In this document: one piece after another, positions 1-7,598 of the stretch
Numbering within the stretch: position 1 is the stretch's first letter
Layout of the letters: each line of letters begins with the position of its first letter
The notes under the pieces: generated by a model
What the model saw: only the letters and a program-made list of their open reading frames with translations
Database searches by the model: none
What the model was told of the DNA's origin: nothing
Source: Seohaeicola_A nanhaiensis
GTDB taxonomy: Bacteria > Pseudomonadota > Alphaproteobacteria > Rhodobacterales > Rhodobacteraceae
Reading direction: 5' to 3'
NCBI RefSeq assembly: GCF_042654245.1
Contig: NZ_JBHSGI010000024.1
Location: forward strand, 620,001-684,000
Length of the DNA: 64,000 nt
Program-made: the position numbers and the translations under genes

Positions 1-1581
1 TGTTGGGCGGGTCATCGCGCGGCAGAGCGGGCGCGCCTCTTTCGAGGTGAGCGCGAGGCGGGCGGCGGGGCCGTAGCCGGTGCCGTCGGGGCCGATTTCG
101 GGGAAGAGCGCGCGCAGTTCGGCCTGCGTGGCGGCGTCGAATCCCGGCATCGTCTGGGGCCCGGGCAGATAGCTTTCCGAGGGGGCGCCATTGGCGGTGA
201 CCACCTCGTGGCGGTCGAAAAGCAGGTGGACGTAGGTCACGTCGTCGAGATCCTCGACCAGGCAGACGGACTGGCCGTCGATCAGGTCGCGCGCCTTGAT
301 CAGGACCTCGGGCTGGCCGAACATCAGCTCGGCCTGGGCGCCGGACAGCATCATGCGGTGCTGTTGCGAGACCATCAGCGGGCGGCGCAGGCCGAAGGGG
401 CCGGCGTTCAGCAGGACCGGGCGGTGCGCGCCGGTGGCGGGGACGGTGCGCCAGCCGAGCCAGCGGATAGGCTGGGGCGGGCCGTCCTGGACGCAGACGA
501 GCATTCCGGGGCGCAGCCATTCGATGGGCATTTCGCCCTGGGGCGTGGCGATCAGGGTGCCGCGCACGAAGCAGGGCACCTGTTCGACGGCGACCATGGC
601 GGTGTCGGTATGGCCGGTCTCGTCCAGGACGGAATAGTTGAAATAGACCTTCTCGCCGTCGCTGTCGCCCGCGATGGTGAAGGTGCCGTCGGCGTTCAGC
701 GTCACCTGCTGGCCCGATCCGAGGGTGATCGTGTCGCCCGCCACGACCGGAGTGCCGTTGATATGGGTGATTGTGAGCGCGCCGCCGGCCGAATGGTCGT
801 TGTCGAGCATGTCGAGCACCTTGGTGTCATTGTGACCCATGGTGAGGAGGTCGTCCTGGGCCACGATGGCGGTCTGGACCGAGCCGCCGGCGATCAGCAG
901 GTTGGTGTCGTATTTCGCATCGCTCACATCGGCGACGCCGATCTTGATGGTGTTGATCTCGCCGGGATTGACCGGGGCGACGAAGGTGAGGGTGACGGTG
1001 AAGCCGTCCATCTCGGTGTTGAACTGGTCCTGGGTGTTGTCGTGATAGAGGTTCGAGGTCACTCCGCCGTTGACGTTGCCGATCGAGGCCGAGCCGTCGC
1101 CGATGGTCACATGGGCCTGCACGCCGTTCACCCAGACGCCGATCACGTCGTTGAAATCGGTGCCGATGTATTCGGGGTATTCCTCGGAACTGAGGACGAA
1201 GTCGATCGTCAGCAGGTCGCCGACCGGCGTGAACTGGACCTCGAGAAAGGCGGCGTCGTAGGTCTTGGTGCCGGCAATGGCGTTGAAGTCGGCGTCGTTG
1301 TCGACACCCTGGGTATCGGTGGTGGTGGAGGCGGAGAGGTTGGTGTTGGACGTTCCGCTGGAATTGGTGAAGTCGGTGACCTTGCCGGTGGACAGGATCA
1401 CGCCGGTGTCGCCGGGGGTGGCGTCGGGCGAGACGGAGTCACCGTTGCTGTAGATGCCGGAAGAGCGATAGTCGCCGGAGTAGGTGGCCGAGGTGACGGT
1501 GACGCCCTCGCCGAAGATCTCGTTCGCCATCTGAAGCGCCGAGGCGCCGGTGTTGATCGGAAGTTCGGTGGCTGTGGCCAT
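1..1581 (-). CDS. Choice-of-anchor-L / Hint-domain protein (C-terminus cut by window edge)
   Basis: Read on the minus strand from an ATG at 1581, the frame stays open to base 1, giving 527 visible residues. The first ~220 residues look like a choice-of-anchor-L domain (motifs LSTGKV, FVLSSEEYPEY, NDVIGVWVNG). A linker follows, then a Hint-type autoprocessing domain that begins at Cys337 in the motif PCFVRGTLIATPQGE. In the family such Hint domains self-cleave or self-ligate on exported proteins. I see no classical signal peptide at the N-terminus (MATATELPINTGAS), so export, if it occurs, is probably by a type I system; this is inference. The last visible residues resemble the usual end of this family, so only a few residues are probably missing. 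It is not co-transcribed with the catabolic genes upstream on the same strand, which are 144 bp away. Confidence 0.85.
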   Translation of the reverse strand, partial: MATATELPINTGASALQMANEIFGEGVTVTSATYSGDYRSSGIYSNGDSVSPDATPGDTGVILSTGKVTDFTNSSGTSNTNLSASTTTDTQGVDNDADFNAIAGTKTYDAAFLEVQFTPVGDLLTIDFVLSSEEYPEYIGTDFNDVIGVWVNGVQAHVTIGDGSASIGNVNGGVTSNLYHDNTQDQFNTEMDGFTVTLTFVAPVNPGEINTIKIGVADVSDAKYDTNLLIAGGSVQTAIVAQDDLLTMGHNDTKVLDMLDNDHSAGGALTITHINGTPVVAGDTITLGSGQQVTLNADGTFTIAGDSDGEKVYFNYSVLDETGHTDTAMVAVEQVPCFVRGTLIATPQGEMPIEWLRPGMLVCVQDGPPQPIRWLGWRTVPATGAHRPVLLNAGPFGLRRPLMVSQQHRMMLSGAQAELMFGQPEVLIKARDLIDGQSVCLVEDLDDVTYVHLLFDRHEVVTANGAPSESYLPGPQTMPGFDAATQAELRALFPEIGPDGTGYGPAARLALTSKEARPLCRAMTRPT

Positions 1582-1694
1582 GGGTCGGGTCCGGGACTGT
1601 GCGGTTCACACACAGGGGACCACGTCAAAGCGGAGGCAATCCGCTCAAATCAAGGTAAATTTTAGGCAATTGTTCACGGGCTGGCGACCCGGGG

Positions 1695-1718
1695 GAGGCC
1701 GCCCGGGCGGGCGGCCTC
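1695..1718 (-). terminator. GC-rich hairpin downstream of mmsB
   Basis: A 9-bp perfect stem (1695-1703 with 1710-1718) with a 6-nt loop lies just past the stop of the 3-hydroxyisobutyrate dehydrogenase gene. No T-tract follows on the minus strand, so intrinsic termination is uncertain. It could instead protect the 3' end of the transcript. Confidence 0.4.
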
Positions 1719-1725
1719 GATCTGG

Positions 1726-2601
1726 TCAGCTTTTTCGGCCGCGCTTTTCGAAGCGGGGGAGCATGGCAGAGAAGTCCATGCCCTTGCCGTCTTCCTGTTC
1801 GACGAATTGCGCATAGAGCGCCTGGGCGAGCGCGCCCATGGGCGTGTCGGCGTCGGCGCTTTCGGCCGCCTGTTGCGACAGGCGCAGGTCCTTCAGCATC
1901 AGGTCGGCGGCGAAACCGGGTTTGTAGCCGTTGTCGGCGGGGCTTTTCGGGCCGACGCCGGGGGCGGGGCAATAGGCGTTCATCGTCCAGGAATAGCCCG
2001 AGGAGGTGGAGACCACGTCGAACATCTTCTGGCGGTCGAGGCCCAGCTTGTCGGCCAGAGCGAAGGCCTCGCAGGTGGCGATCATGGTGACGCCGAGGAT
2101 CATGTTGTTGCAGATCTTGGCGGACTGGCCCGCGCCCGAGGCGCCGCAGTGCACGGCCTTTTGCCCCATCACGTCGAACAGCGGTTCGGCGACGGCGAAG
2201 GCGGCGTCGGAGCCGCCGGCCATGAAGGTCAGCGTGCCGGCGGAGGCGCCCCCGATGCCGCCCGAGACGGGGGCGTCGACCGCGAGCAGGCCCGCGGCCT
2301 CGGCCTGGGCGGCGACGGCGCGGGCGCTGTCGACATCGACGGTCGAGCAGTCGACGAGCGCCGCGCCCTTGTCCATCGCCGGAATGACGGTTTCGGCGAC
2401 CTTGCGCAGGATCGCGCCGTTGGGGAGCATGGTGATGACCACCTGGGCGCCCTTCGCGGCCTCGGCGGCGCTGGCCGCCATGGTCACGCCCTCGACCGCG
2501 ACCTGCGCGGTGTCGTAGCCGACAACTTCATGCCCGGCCTTCACGAGGTTGGCCGCCATCGGCCCACCCATGTTGCCCAGCCCGATAAACCCGATCTTCA
2601 T
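1726..2601 (-). CDS. mmsB: 3-hydroxyisobutyrate dehydrogenase
   Basis: This 291-aa NAD-dependent enzyme oxidises 3-hydroxyisobutyrate to methylmalonate semialdehyde in valine degradation. The N-terminus has the Rossmann motif GFIGLGNMG. The substrate-binding segment VDAPVSGGIGGA and the catalytic-lysine region AKICNNMILG are both present, and length fits the family. I chose the ATG at 2601 because a GGGAGG sits 6 nt upstream; the ATG at 2607 would abut the Shine-Dalgarno. It is the last gene of a three-gene operon with the hydrolase (11-nt gap) and the acyl-CoA dehydrogenase, which supply its substrate. Confidence 0.93.
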   Translation of the reverse strand: MKIGFIGLGNMGGPMAANLVKAGHEVVGYDTAQVAVEGVTMAASAAEAAKGAQVVITMLPNGAILRKVAETVIPAMDKGAALVDCSTVDVDSARAVAAQAEAAGLLAVDAPVSGGIGGASAGTLTFMAGGSDAAFAVAEPLFDVMGQKAVHCGASGAGQSAKICNNMILGVTMIATCEAFALADKLGLDRQKMFDVVSTSSGYSWTMNAYCPAPGVGPKSPADNGYKPGFAADLMLKDLRLSQQAAESADADTPMGALAQALYAQFVEQEDGKGMDFSAMLPRFEKRGRKS

Positions 2602-2612
2602 GACCATCCTCC

Positions 2613-3644
2613 CTAATGAAACGTCAGTTCGTCGTCGCCCAGCGGGGCCAGCATCGCCTCGACCTCGGCGGCCGTGACGGCGGCGAGGCTGGCGTGGCGC
2701 CATTTCGGCGAGCGGTCCTTGTCGATGATCTGGGCGCGGATGCCTTCGAGGAAATCCCCGTGTTCCATGCAGCGCCAGGTGAAGCGGTATTCCATCCTGA
2801 GCGCGTCTTCCATCGAGCAGTCGGGCCCGAGGCGGCGCAGGATTTCGATATGGCAGGCGACCGAAAGCGGGCAGGCGCGTTGCAGCGCCTTGGCCGCGGT
2901 CTGGGCCGGTTCGCTGGGGTCGGCCTTGAGCGATTCCAGGATTTCGGCCGGGGTGCCCGTGGCGAAATGGGCGGCCATTCGGGCCAGATGCGGGCGAATC
3001 TCGCTGTCGGGTGGAGTGGCGTCGGGGAGGGTCGCTTTATTGTTTCCAATCAAGAGACTCTTCGTTTCTTCCCATGTCGATTGATGCTGGAACCGGTCCG
3101 CAAAACCCAGCGTTGCATCGACATGTGCCAGTCTCAACCCCGTCGCGCCTATCCATGCCCCCAGCCCCGGCGCCACCCGGTCGAGCCGGGCCAGGATGCG
3201 GCTGCCGCCCACATCGGGCACCAGGCCGATGCCACATTCGGGCAGGGCGATGCGGCTGGAGTCTCCGACGATGCGCAGCGAGCCGTGGCAGCCGATGCCG
3301 ACGCCGCCGCCCATGGTGAAGCCATGCAGGAAGCTGATCACCGGTTTGGGGTAGGCCGCAATCATCGCGTTGACGCGGTATTCGTCGCGCCAAAAGCGGC
3401 GGCCATAGGCGTAATCGCCCGCGCGCCCCGTCCTGTAGAGTTCGGCGATGTCGCCGCCGGCGCAGAAGGCCTTGTCGCCCTCGGCGTCGAACATGACCTG
3501 GACGACGGCCGGATTGTCGCGCCAGTCGCGCAGGGCGGCGTCGATCGCCATGCACATGTCATAGGTCATCGCGTTCAGCGCGGCGGGCCGGTTCAGGGTG
3601 ATGCGGCCGGTCTGGTTTTCGATGCGGATATGAATGTCGGTCAT
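2613..3644 (-). CDS. 3-hydroxyisobutyryl-CoA hydrolase (crotonase fold)
   Basis: The 343-aa protein has the crotonase oxyanion-hole motif AFCAGGDI, the GGGVGIG turn and the acidic segment PECGIGLVPDVGG. Its length, longer than ordinary enoyl-CoA hydratases (~260 aa), and its C-terminal extension are typical of 3-hydroxyisobutyryl-CoA hydrolase. It would release 3-hydroxyisobutyrate for MmsB, the next gene. Its ATG overlaps the stop of the acyl-CoA dehydrogenase (ATGA, 3641-3644), which indicates translational coupling. An ordinary enoyl-CoA hydratase is the alternative. No separate hydratase gene for methacrylyl-CoA is visible, so that step must be served elsewhere or by a broad enzyme. Confidence 0.88.
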   Translation of the reverse strand: MTDIHIRIENQTGRITLNRPAALNAMTYDMCMAIDAALRDWRDNPAVVQVMFDAEGDKAFCAGGDIAELYRTGRAGDYAYGRRFWRDEYRVNAMIAAYPKPVISFLHGFTMGGGVGIGCHGSLRIVGDSSRIALPECGIGLVPDVGGSRILARLDRVAPGLGAWIGATGLRLAHVDATLGFADRFQHQSTWEETKSLLIGNNKATLPDATPPDSEIRPHLARMAAHFATGTPAEILESLKADPSEPAQTAAKALQRACPLSVACHIEILRRLGPDCSMEDALRMEYRFTWRCMEHGDFLEGIRAQIIDKDRSPKWRHASLAAVTAAEVEAMLAPLGDDELTFH

Positions 3645-4783
3645 CGCGAGGCCAGCATATGACGCGCCACGATCACGCGCATGATTTCGTTGGTGCCTTC
3701 GAGGATCTCGTGCACGCGCAGGTCGCGGACCAGTTTTTCGATCCCGTAGTCAGCGAGATAGCCGTAGCCGCCATGCAGCTGGAGGCACTGGTTGACGATG
3801 CGCGAGCCGGCCTCGGTGACGAATTTCTTGGCCATGGCGCAGAATTTGGTGGCGTCGGGCGCCTTGTTGTCGAGCTTCCACGCGGCCTGGCGCAGGAAGG
3901 TGCGGGCGGCCTGAAGCTCGATCTCCATGTCGGCGAGGCGGAACTGGAGGCCCTGGAACTGGTCGATGCTTTGACCGAAGGCCTTGCGTTCAGCCATATA
4001 GGCCAGAGTCTGGGTCAGCGCGGATTGCGCGGCGCCCAGCGAGCAGGCGGCGATGTTGAGGCGGCCGCCGTCGAGACCGATCATGGCGTATTTGAAGCCG
4101 TCGCCCTCGGTGCCGATCAGGTTGGCGCCGGGCACCTGGCAGTCGTCGAACTGGACCTGGGCGGTCGGTTGCGAGCGCCAGCCCATCTTGTCCTCGAACC
4201 CGCCGAAGGAGAGGCCGGGGCTGCCGGTTTCGACGTAGAGGGTCGAGACGCCCTTGGGGCCGTTGTCGCCGGTGCGCACCATGCAGACGTAGGCGTCGGA
4301 ATAGTTGCCGCCGGAGATGAAGGCCTTGGTTCCATTGAGAATATAGCCCTCGTTGGTGCGTTCGGCGCGCGTTTGCAGCGCCGCGGCGTCCGAGCCGGAG
4401 CCGGGTTCGGTGAGGCAGTAGGAGAGCACGGTGTCCATCGAGACGACGCCGGGCAGGATGCGGGCCTTGAGCTCGTCGCTCCCGAAGGCGTCGATCATGC
4501 GGGCGCACATGTTGTGGATCGACAGGAAGGCCGCGACCGAGGGGCAGGCCATGCTGAGCGCCTCGAAGACCAGCGTGGCGTCGAGCCGGCTGAGGCCGGA
4601 GCCGCCGGAGTCTTCGGAGACGTAGAGCCCGCCGAAGCCGAGGGCGGCGATCTCGGGCCAGAAGTCCTTGGGAATGGTGCCGGCGGCTTCCCAGGCGCGG
4701 GCGTTGGGCGCGATGCGCTCTTGTCCGAAGTCGCGGGCCATGTCGAAGATGGCGGTCTGTTCGTCGCTGAGGCCAAAATCCAT
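3641..4783 (-). CDS. Acyl-CoA dehydrogenase, probably isobutyryl-CoA dehydrogenase
   Basis: This 380-aa flavoenzyme has the family features LTEPGSGSDA, FISGGNYSDAYV and, near the C-terminus, ILEGTNEIMR, whose glutamate is the usual catalytic base position of short-chain acyl-CoA dehydrogenases. I started it at ATG 4783 (MDFGLSDEQ), with a GGGGAG 7 nt upstream. The longer open frame upstream has no acyl-CoA dehydrogenase sequence. It is the first gene of the operon with 3-hydroxyisobutyryl-CoA hydrolase and mmsB, so isobutyryl-CoA from valine is the likely substrate. This assignment rests on context; short/branched-chain specificity cannot be read from sequence alone. Confidence 0.9.
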   Translation of the reverse strand: MDFGLSDEQTAIFDMARDFGQERIAPNARAWEAAGTIPKDFWPEIAALGFGGLYVSEDSGGSGLSRLDATLVFEALSMACPSVAAFLSIHNMCARMIDAFGSDELKARILPGVVSMDTVLSYCLTEPGSGSDAAALQTRAERTNEGYILNGTKAFISGGNYSDAYVCMVRTGDNGPKGVSTLYVETGSPGLSFGGFEDKMGWRSQPTAQVQFDDCQVPGANLIGTEGDGFKYAMIGLDGGRLNIAACSLGAAQSALTQTLAYMAERKAFGQSIDQFQGLQFRLADMEIELQAARTFLRQAAWKLDNKAPDATKFCAMAKKFVTEAGSRIVNQCLQLHGGYGYLADYGIEKLVRDLRVHEILEGTNEIMRVIVARHMLASR

Positions 4784-4885
4784 GGCGCGGCTCCCCCCGT
4801 TCCAGGCCCGCGCTCCGTGCCGACGGGCCCGACCTGCGTAGCGCCGGCGGGGCCGGCGTTCAAGGCGGCAACCGCACAAAAGGGA

Positions 4886-4901
4886 TTTGCAGAATTGCAG
4901 G
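4886..4901. promoter_or_regulatory. Candidate operator TTTGCA-N4-TGCAGG upstream of the valine operon
   Basis: About 100 bp upstream of the acyl-CoA dehydrogenase start lies TTTGCA-GAAT-TGCAGG. A similar, more symmetrical site (TTTGCA-CAAC-TGCAAA) lies in the mmsA/lysR intergenic region at 9181-9196. The shared pattern suggests one regulator for both valine units. The rest of the 325-bp gap 4784-5108 has no gene that I can support; it must hold the divergent promoters of this operon and the downstream VPLPA-type gene. Confidence 0.4.
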
Positions 4902-5108
4902 GCCGGCGCAGAAATCGGCGCCTTCGTCCTGCGTCGGAAGGGGTGTGGCGGGGAGCGCAGAAGCGTTCTGCCCACTGCTGTGGCAAGGCGGGCGATCGCC
5001 TTGTTTCAAGTGAGAAAGAGGGCCTTCCGAAGCCTTCTTTATATTGTAACGGGAAGGAGCAGCTAGTATGATCAACCAGCAAGTCAAAGTAGCGAGTAGG
5101 AGTGCTAG

Positions 5109-5693
5109 ATGAAGCGAACGATGATGGCCATTTGCGCGGCCGTGATGACACTGTCGGCGGGGGTGGCTGGTGCCGCAACCTATGACCCGTCGGCGCAGAC
5201 CGTCCTGAAAGGCAACGACACCTCTGCGGTTGGCCGTGCCAACTTCTACAGCTGGGTGACGTCCCTCGACGTGTATGAAGCCGGCTTCAAGATCGTCAAG
5301 ATCGCGCGGTCGTTCAAGAACGTCAAATCGAGCAGCGACATAGTTGCCCGCATCAACAACAAGACGATGTCGGGAAGCTGGGCCTGGAACGGTGACGGGG
5401 AAGCCACGCTGGTGGCTTTCATGAGCAAAGGGTATTTCGCGGCGCAGTATTTCGCGCCGGGGATCACCAACAACACCTACGCCTCCCAGGAACTGGGTCT
5501 GGTCGACAAGAACGGCGATGGCACGCGGATCAAGCATGTTTCGCTGTATTCGGTGAAGGGCACTCTGAAGCCGCAGGCCGTCGAAGCGAAATTCGCGGTC
5601 GAGCCGGAGCCTGAGCCGGTTCCGCTGCCCGCGGGTGGTTTGCTGCTGGTGTCGGGCCTCGGCGTTCTGGCGCTGCGCCGCCGCCGCGGCTGA
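5109..5693 (+). CDS. Exported protein with VPLPA-type C-terminal sorting tail (copy 1)
   Basis: The 194-aa product has an N-terminal signal peptide (MKRTMMAICAAVMTLSAGVAGA) and a C-terminus formed by VPLPAGG, a hydrophobic stretch of about 15 residues, and a basic end RRRRG. This matches the PEP-CTERM-like VPLPA sorting signals that exosortases process in Gram-negative bacteria (established for the family). The central ~140 residues match no domain I recognise. A terminator follows immediately, so it is probably monocistronic. No exosortase gene is in this window. A second VPLPA-type gene follows on the same strand, but the two mature domains are not obviously alike. Confidence 0.85.
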   Translation: MKRTMMAICAAVMTLSAGVAGAATYDPSAQTVLKGNDTSAVGRANFYSWVTSLDVYEAGFKIVKIARSFKNVKSSSDIVARINNKTMSGSWAWNGDGEATLVAFMSKGYFAAQYFAPGITNNTYASQELGLVDKNGDGTRIKHVSLYSVKGTLKPQAVEAKFAVEPEPEPVPLPAGGLLLVSGLGVLALRRRRG

Positions 5694-5715
5694 GCCGTCG
5701 GCAGAATGAGATGGA

Positions 5716-5745
5716 GGGCGGCCTGTCGGGCCGCCCTTTTCTTTT
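5716..5745 (+). terminator. Rho-independent terminator of VPLPA gene 1
   Basis: An 8-bp perfect GC stem (5716-5723 with 5729-5736) and a 5-nt loop are followed by TTTTCTTTT. This is a textbook intrinsic terminator 20 bp past the stop codon. Confidence 0.9.
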
Positions 5746-6148
5746 GGCTCCGTGCCTAATCCGTTCGATTCATTGCTGAATTTGAAATGTATTTGCAGGT
5801 GAAATGGATGGGATTGTGGTTTGATTCGGGCATTATGTTCGTGTTTTCTGAACATCAAAGAGCATTTTGAGCCACTGTATCCTGTGCGGATACAATGATC
5901 TTAGGGAAATGCGCCCAAATGCAACCTGAGCGTGCAATGCGTAATTTTTGGGAGCTCCAAGAGTTGAAAATTGCACTGTTTCCAAAGTAATTATTGCGGG
6001 CGCTCAAATTGAAGAGTTAATGAGTGCCGGGGGTAAGAAGCCAATTAATTACCGGTATCTGTGCCTTGCCATTGCACATCGGCTCGGTCAGTCAGAATTA
6101 TTTTCTGGCGAGTGTGGTGCGCGTTCATGATTGAAAAGGGGAAACGAA
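5746..6148 (+). promoter_or_regulatory. AT-rich leader between the two VPLPA genes with two inverted repeats
   Basis: These ~400 bp are clearly more AT-rich than the surroundings and hold no convincing gene. Two operator-like palindromes are visible: ATGTTC-N9-GAACAT at 5835-5855 and TGTATCC-N5-GGATACA at 5876-5894. They lie 250-310 bp upstream of the second VPLPA gene. A 60-codon open frame at 5948-6130 has no start signal or family likeness. I read the region as the regulatory leader of the downstream gene. Confidence 0.5.
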
Positions 6149-6817
6149 ATGAAAAAACTTATGACTGCCACGGTTCTGGCCGCAGGCCTGGTCGGTGGCG
6201 CTGCTTCGGCAGCTGTTGTTGAAACCACCTTCACGCTGTCGGGCAACAGCAGCCCGTCCAACGGGTTCAGCCTTTCCAGCGGTGGCCTGACTGCTGGCGT
6301 GACCGGCAAGTCGGTCACGTCGGTGAACCTCAGCGGAACCACCATCACCTCGCTGAATGGCCTGTCGAACGAAAAAGTCGGCCGCTATAGCGAAGGCGCC
6401 GGCGTCACCAGCTACAACGGCGACGACCACACCGTTGACGGCTCTGGCACCAACGACCTGATCCAGCTGGTGTTCTCGAGCGCCGTCCAGATCGTGTCGG
6501 CCAGCTTTGGCTATTTCGGCTGGCAGGACGACTTCCGTTACATGGTCGATACCGATGGCAACGGCCTGGACAACGGCGACTACATGAGCGCCGAGATGGA
6601 CGTTGTGAACCCGTTCACCAACTTCGCCAACCTGTCGAGCAAGACCTGGGCTTTCGCAGCCTTCGGCGACAACGACAGCTGGAAGCTGAAGTCGGTCACC
6701 GTGCGTTACGACGACGGCATCAGCATCGATCCGGATCCGGTTCCGCTGCCGGCGTCGGGCCTGCTGCTGCTGGGTGGCCTGGGCGCGCTGGTCATGCGCC
6801 GCCGCAAGGCCGCCTGA
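6149..6817 (+). CDS. Exported protein with VPLPA-type C-terminal sorting tail (copy 2)
   Basis: The 222-aa protein starts at ATG 6149, with AAGGGGA just upstream; an in-frame TTG at 6131 is less likely. It has a signal peptide (MKKLMTATVLAAGLVGGAASA) and a Ser/Thr/Asn/Gly-rich domain with a calcium-loop-like DTDGNGLDNGD segment. The tail is VPLPASG, then hydrophobic residues, then MRRRKAA. That tail is the family signature of exosortase-processed surface proteins. Codon choice is strongly biased to one codon per residue, which often accompanies high expression. Function of the mature domain is unknown. Confidence 0.85.
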   Translation: MKKLMTATVLAAGLVGGAASAAVVETTFTLSGNSSPSNGFSLSSGGLTAGVTGKSVTSVNLSGTTITSLNGLSNEKVGRYSEGAGVTSYNGDDHTVDGSGTNDLIQLVFSSAVQIVSASFGYFGWQDDFRYMVDTDGNGLDNGDYMSAEMDVVNPFTNFANLSSKTWAFAAFGDNDSWKLKSVTVRYDDGISIDPDPVPLPASGLLLLGGLGALVMRRRKAA

Positions 6818-6845
6818 TCGGTCACGGTCAGACGACGAACGACAA

Positions 6846-6876
6846 GGGGCGGCCTGGTGCCGCCCCTTATTTTATT
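6846..6876 (+). terminator. Rho-independent terminator of VPLPA gene 2
   Basis: An 8-bp perfect stem (6846-6853 with 6859-6866), a 5-nt loop and a TTATTTTATT tail follow the stop by 28 bp. The hairpin partly faces the convergent gene ending at 6881 and may serve both strands. Confidence 0.88.
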
Positions 6877-6880
6877 GGCG

Positions 6881-7300
6881 TCAGGCGTTGTGCTGGAGCA
6901 TGTCGGCAAAGGTCTGGCCGGGCAGGCCGAGGATCGAGAGCGCGCCGGGCTCGTTGTCCTGGACCAAGGCGATCACGGCGGGGAAGGGTTCCCAAGAGCG
7001 TTCGATGAGCCGGGCCATGGCGAAGGTCTCGGGGTTGGGGGCATAGTAGACGACGAGGGTCTGGGCGCCGTGGCCGGTGAAGACCTCGGCCTTCTTGGCC
7101 TGCAGCTTCAAGAGCTGAACGAAGTCCTTTTCGAAACCGGTGATGCCGGAGAGATCGACCAGTTGCTTCTGGCCGGGGCGGCACAGGGGATGGCGGGCAT
7201 ATTCAGAGAATGCGGCAAGGCTTTCGGCGACGAGGGCGTAGCCGTCGTAGCGGACGTAAACAAGACCGAGATCGGGCAGAATACGGAAACTGACGGGCAT
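6881..7300 (-). CDS. Conserved hypothetical protein, STAS/SpoIIAA-like size and pattern
   Basis: The 139-aa soluble protein starts MPVSFRILPDLGLVYVRYDG, and alternating beta and alpha stretches follow, including a VDLSGITGF segment. This pattern recalls SpoIIAA-like/STAS folds found as stand-alone proteins in Rhodobacteraceae, but I cannot confirm the fold by eye. No catalytic motif or membrane segment is seen. It lies alone between convergent VPLPA gene 2 and mmsA. The AT-rich 298 bp upstream (7301-7598) would carry its promoter. Confidence 0.65.
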   Translation of the reverse strand: MPVSFRILPDLGLVYVRYDGYALVAESLAAFSEYARHPLCRPGQKQLVDLSGITGFEKDFVQLLKLQAKKAEVFTGHGAQTLVVYYAPNPETFAMARLIERSWEPFPAVIALVQDNEPGALSILGLPGQTFADMLQHNA

Positions 7301-7536
7301 CGGAAAAACCTGATCGGGACGGGTATGGACTTTGGTCTAACCGGTTCGATCTTGACCGCTGCGGCGGATGTGTCAATCCATCGATGGCCGATACGGGACG
7401 TCACTTCGGGTGGCAAGCACCGGCACGGGAATTGTCACATTCCAATTGTATTATTTGTCGGCGATTTGATGGCCGAACGCGGGCGATATCCGCCGGTTTC
7501 CGGGCTTTGATATTGCAATTATCATATATCTGAAAT
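7301..7536 (-). promoter_or_regulatory. Upstream region of the hypothetical gene; no gene seen
   Basis: This AT-rich stretch holds no gene that I can support. A 61-codon open frame at 7401-7586 on the minus strand runs through the mmsA terminator and looks spurious. A perfect 10-bp palindrome CCATCGATGG lies at 7378-7387, about 80 bp upstream of the start at 7300, and might be a regulator site. Confidence 0.35.
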
Positions 7537-7568
7537 GCGGAATAGAAAGGGCGGCCCGAAGGCCGCCC
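7537..7568 (-). terminator. Rho-independent terminator of mmsA
   Basis: On the minus strand an 8-bp perfect stem (7561-7568 with 7549-7556) with a 4-nt loop is followed by TTTCTATT. It lies 31 bp past the mmsA stop. Confidence 0.88.
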
Positions 7569-7598
7569 GATGCAGAGTTTCTCCATCTGTGAGCGATA

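Noticed and set aside
208..1665. 485-codon plus-strand frame
   Set aside because: Lies antisense to the Hint-domain gene, which has recognisable motifs; the plus frame has none.
5948..6130. 60-codon open frame between the VPLPA genes
   Set aside because: No start signal or family likeness, and it lies in the AT-rich leader.
7401..7586. 61-codon minus-strand frame
   Set aside because: Runs through the mmsA terminator and an AT-rich promoter region; no coding pattern.
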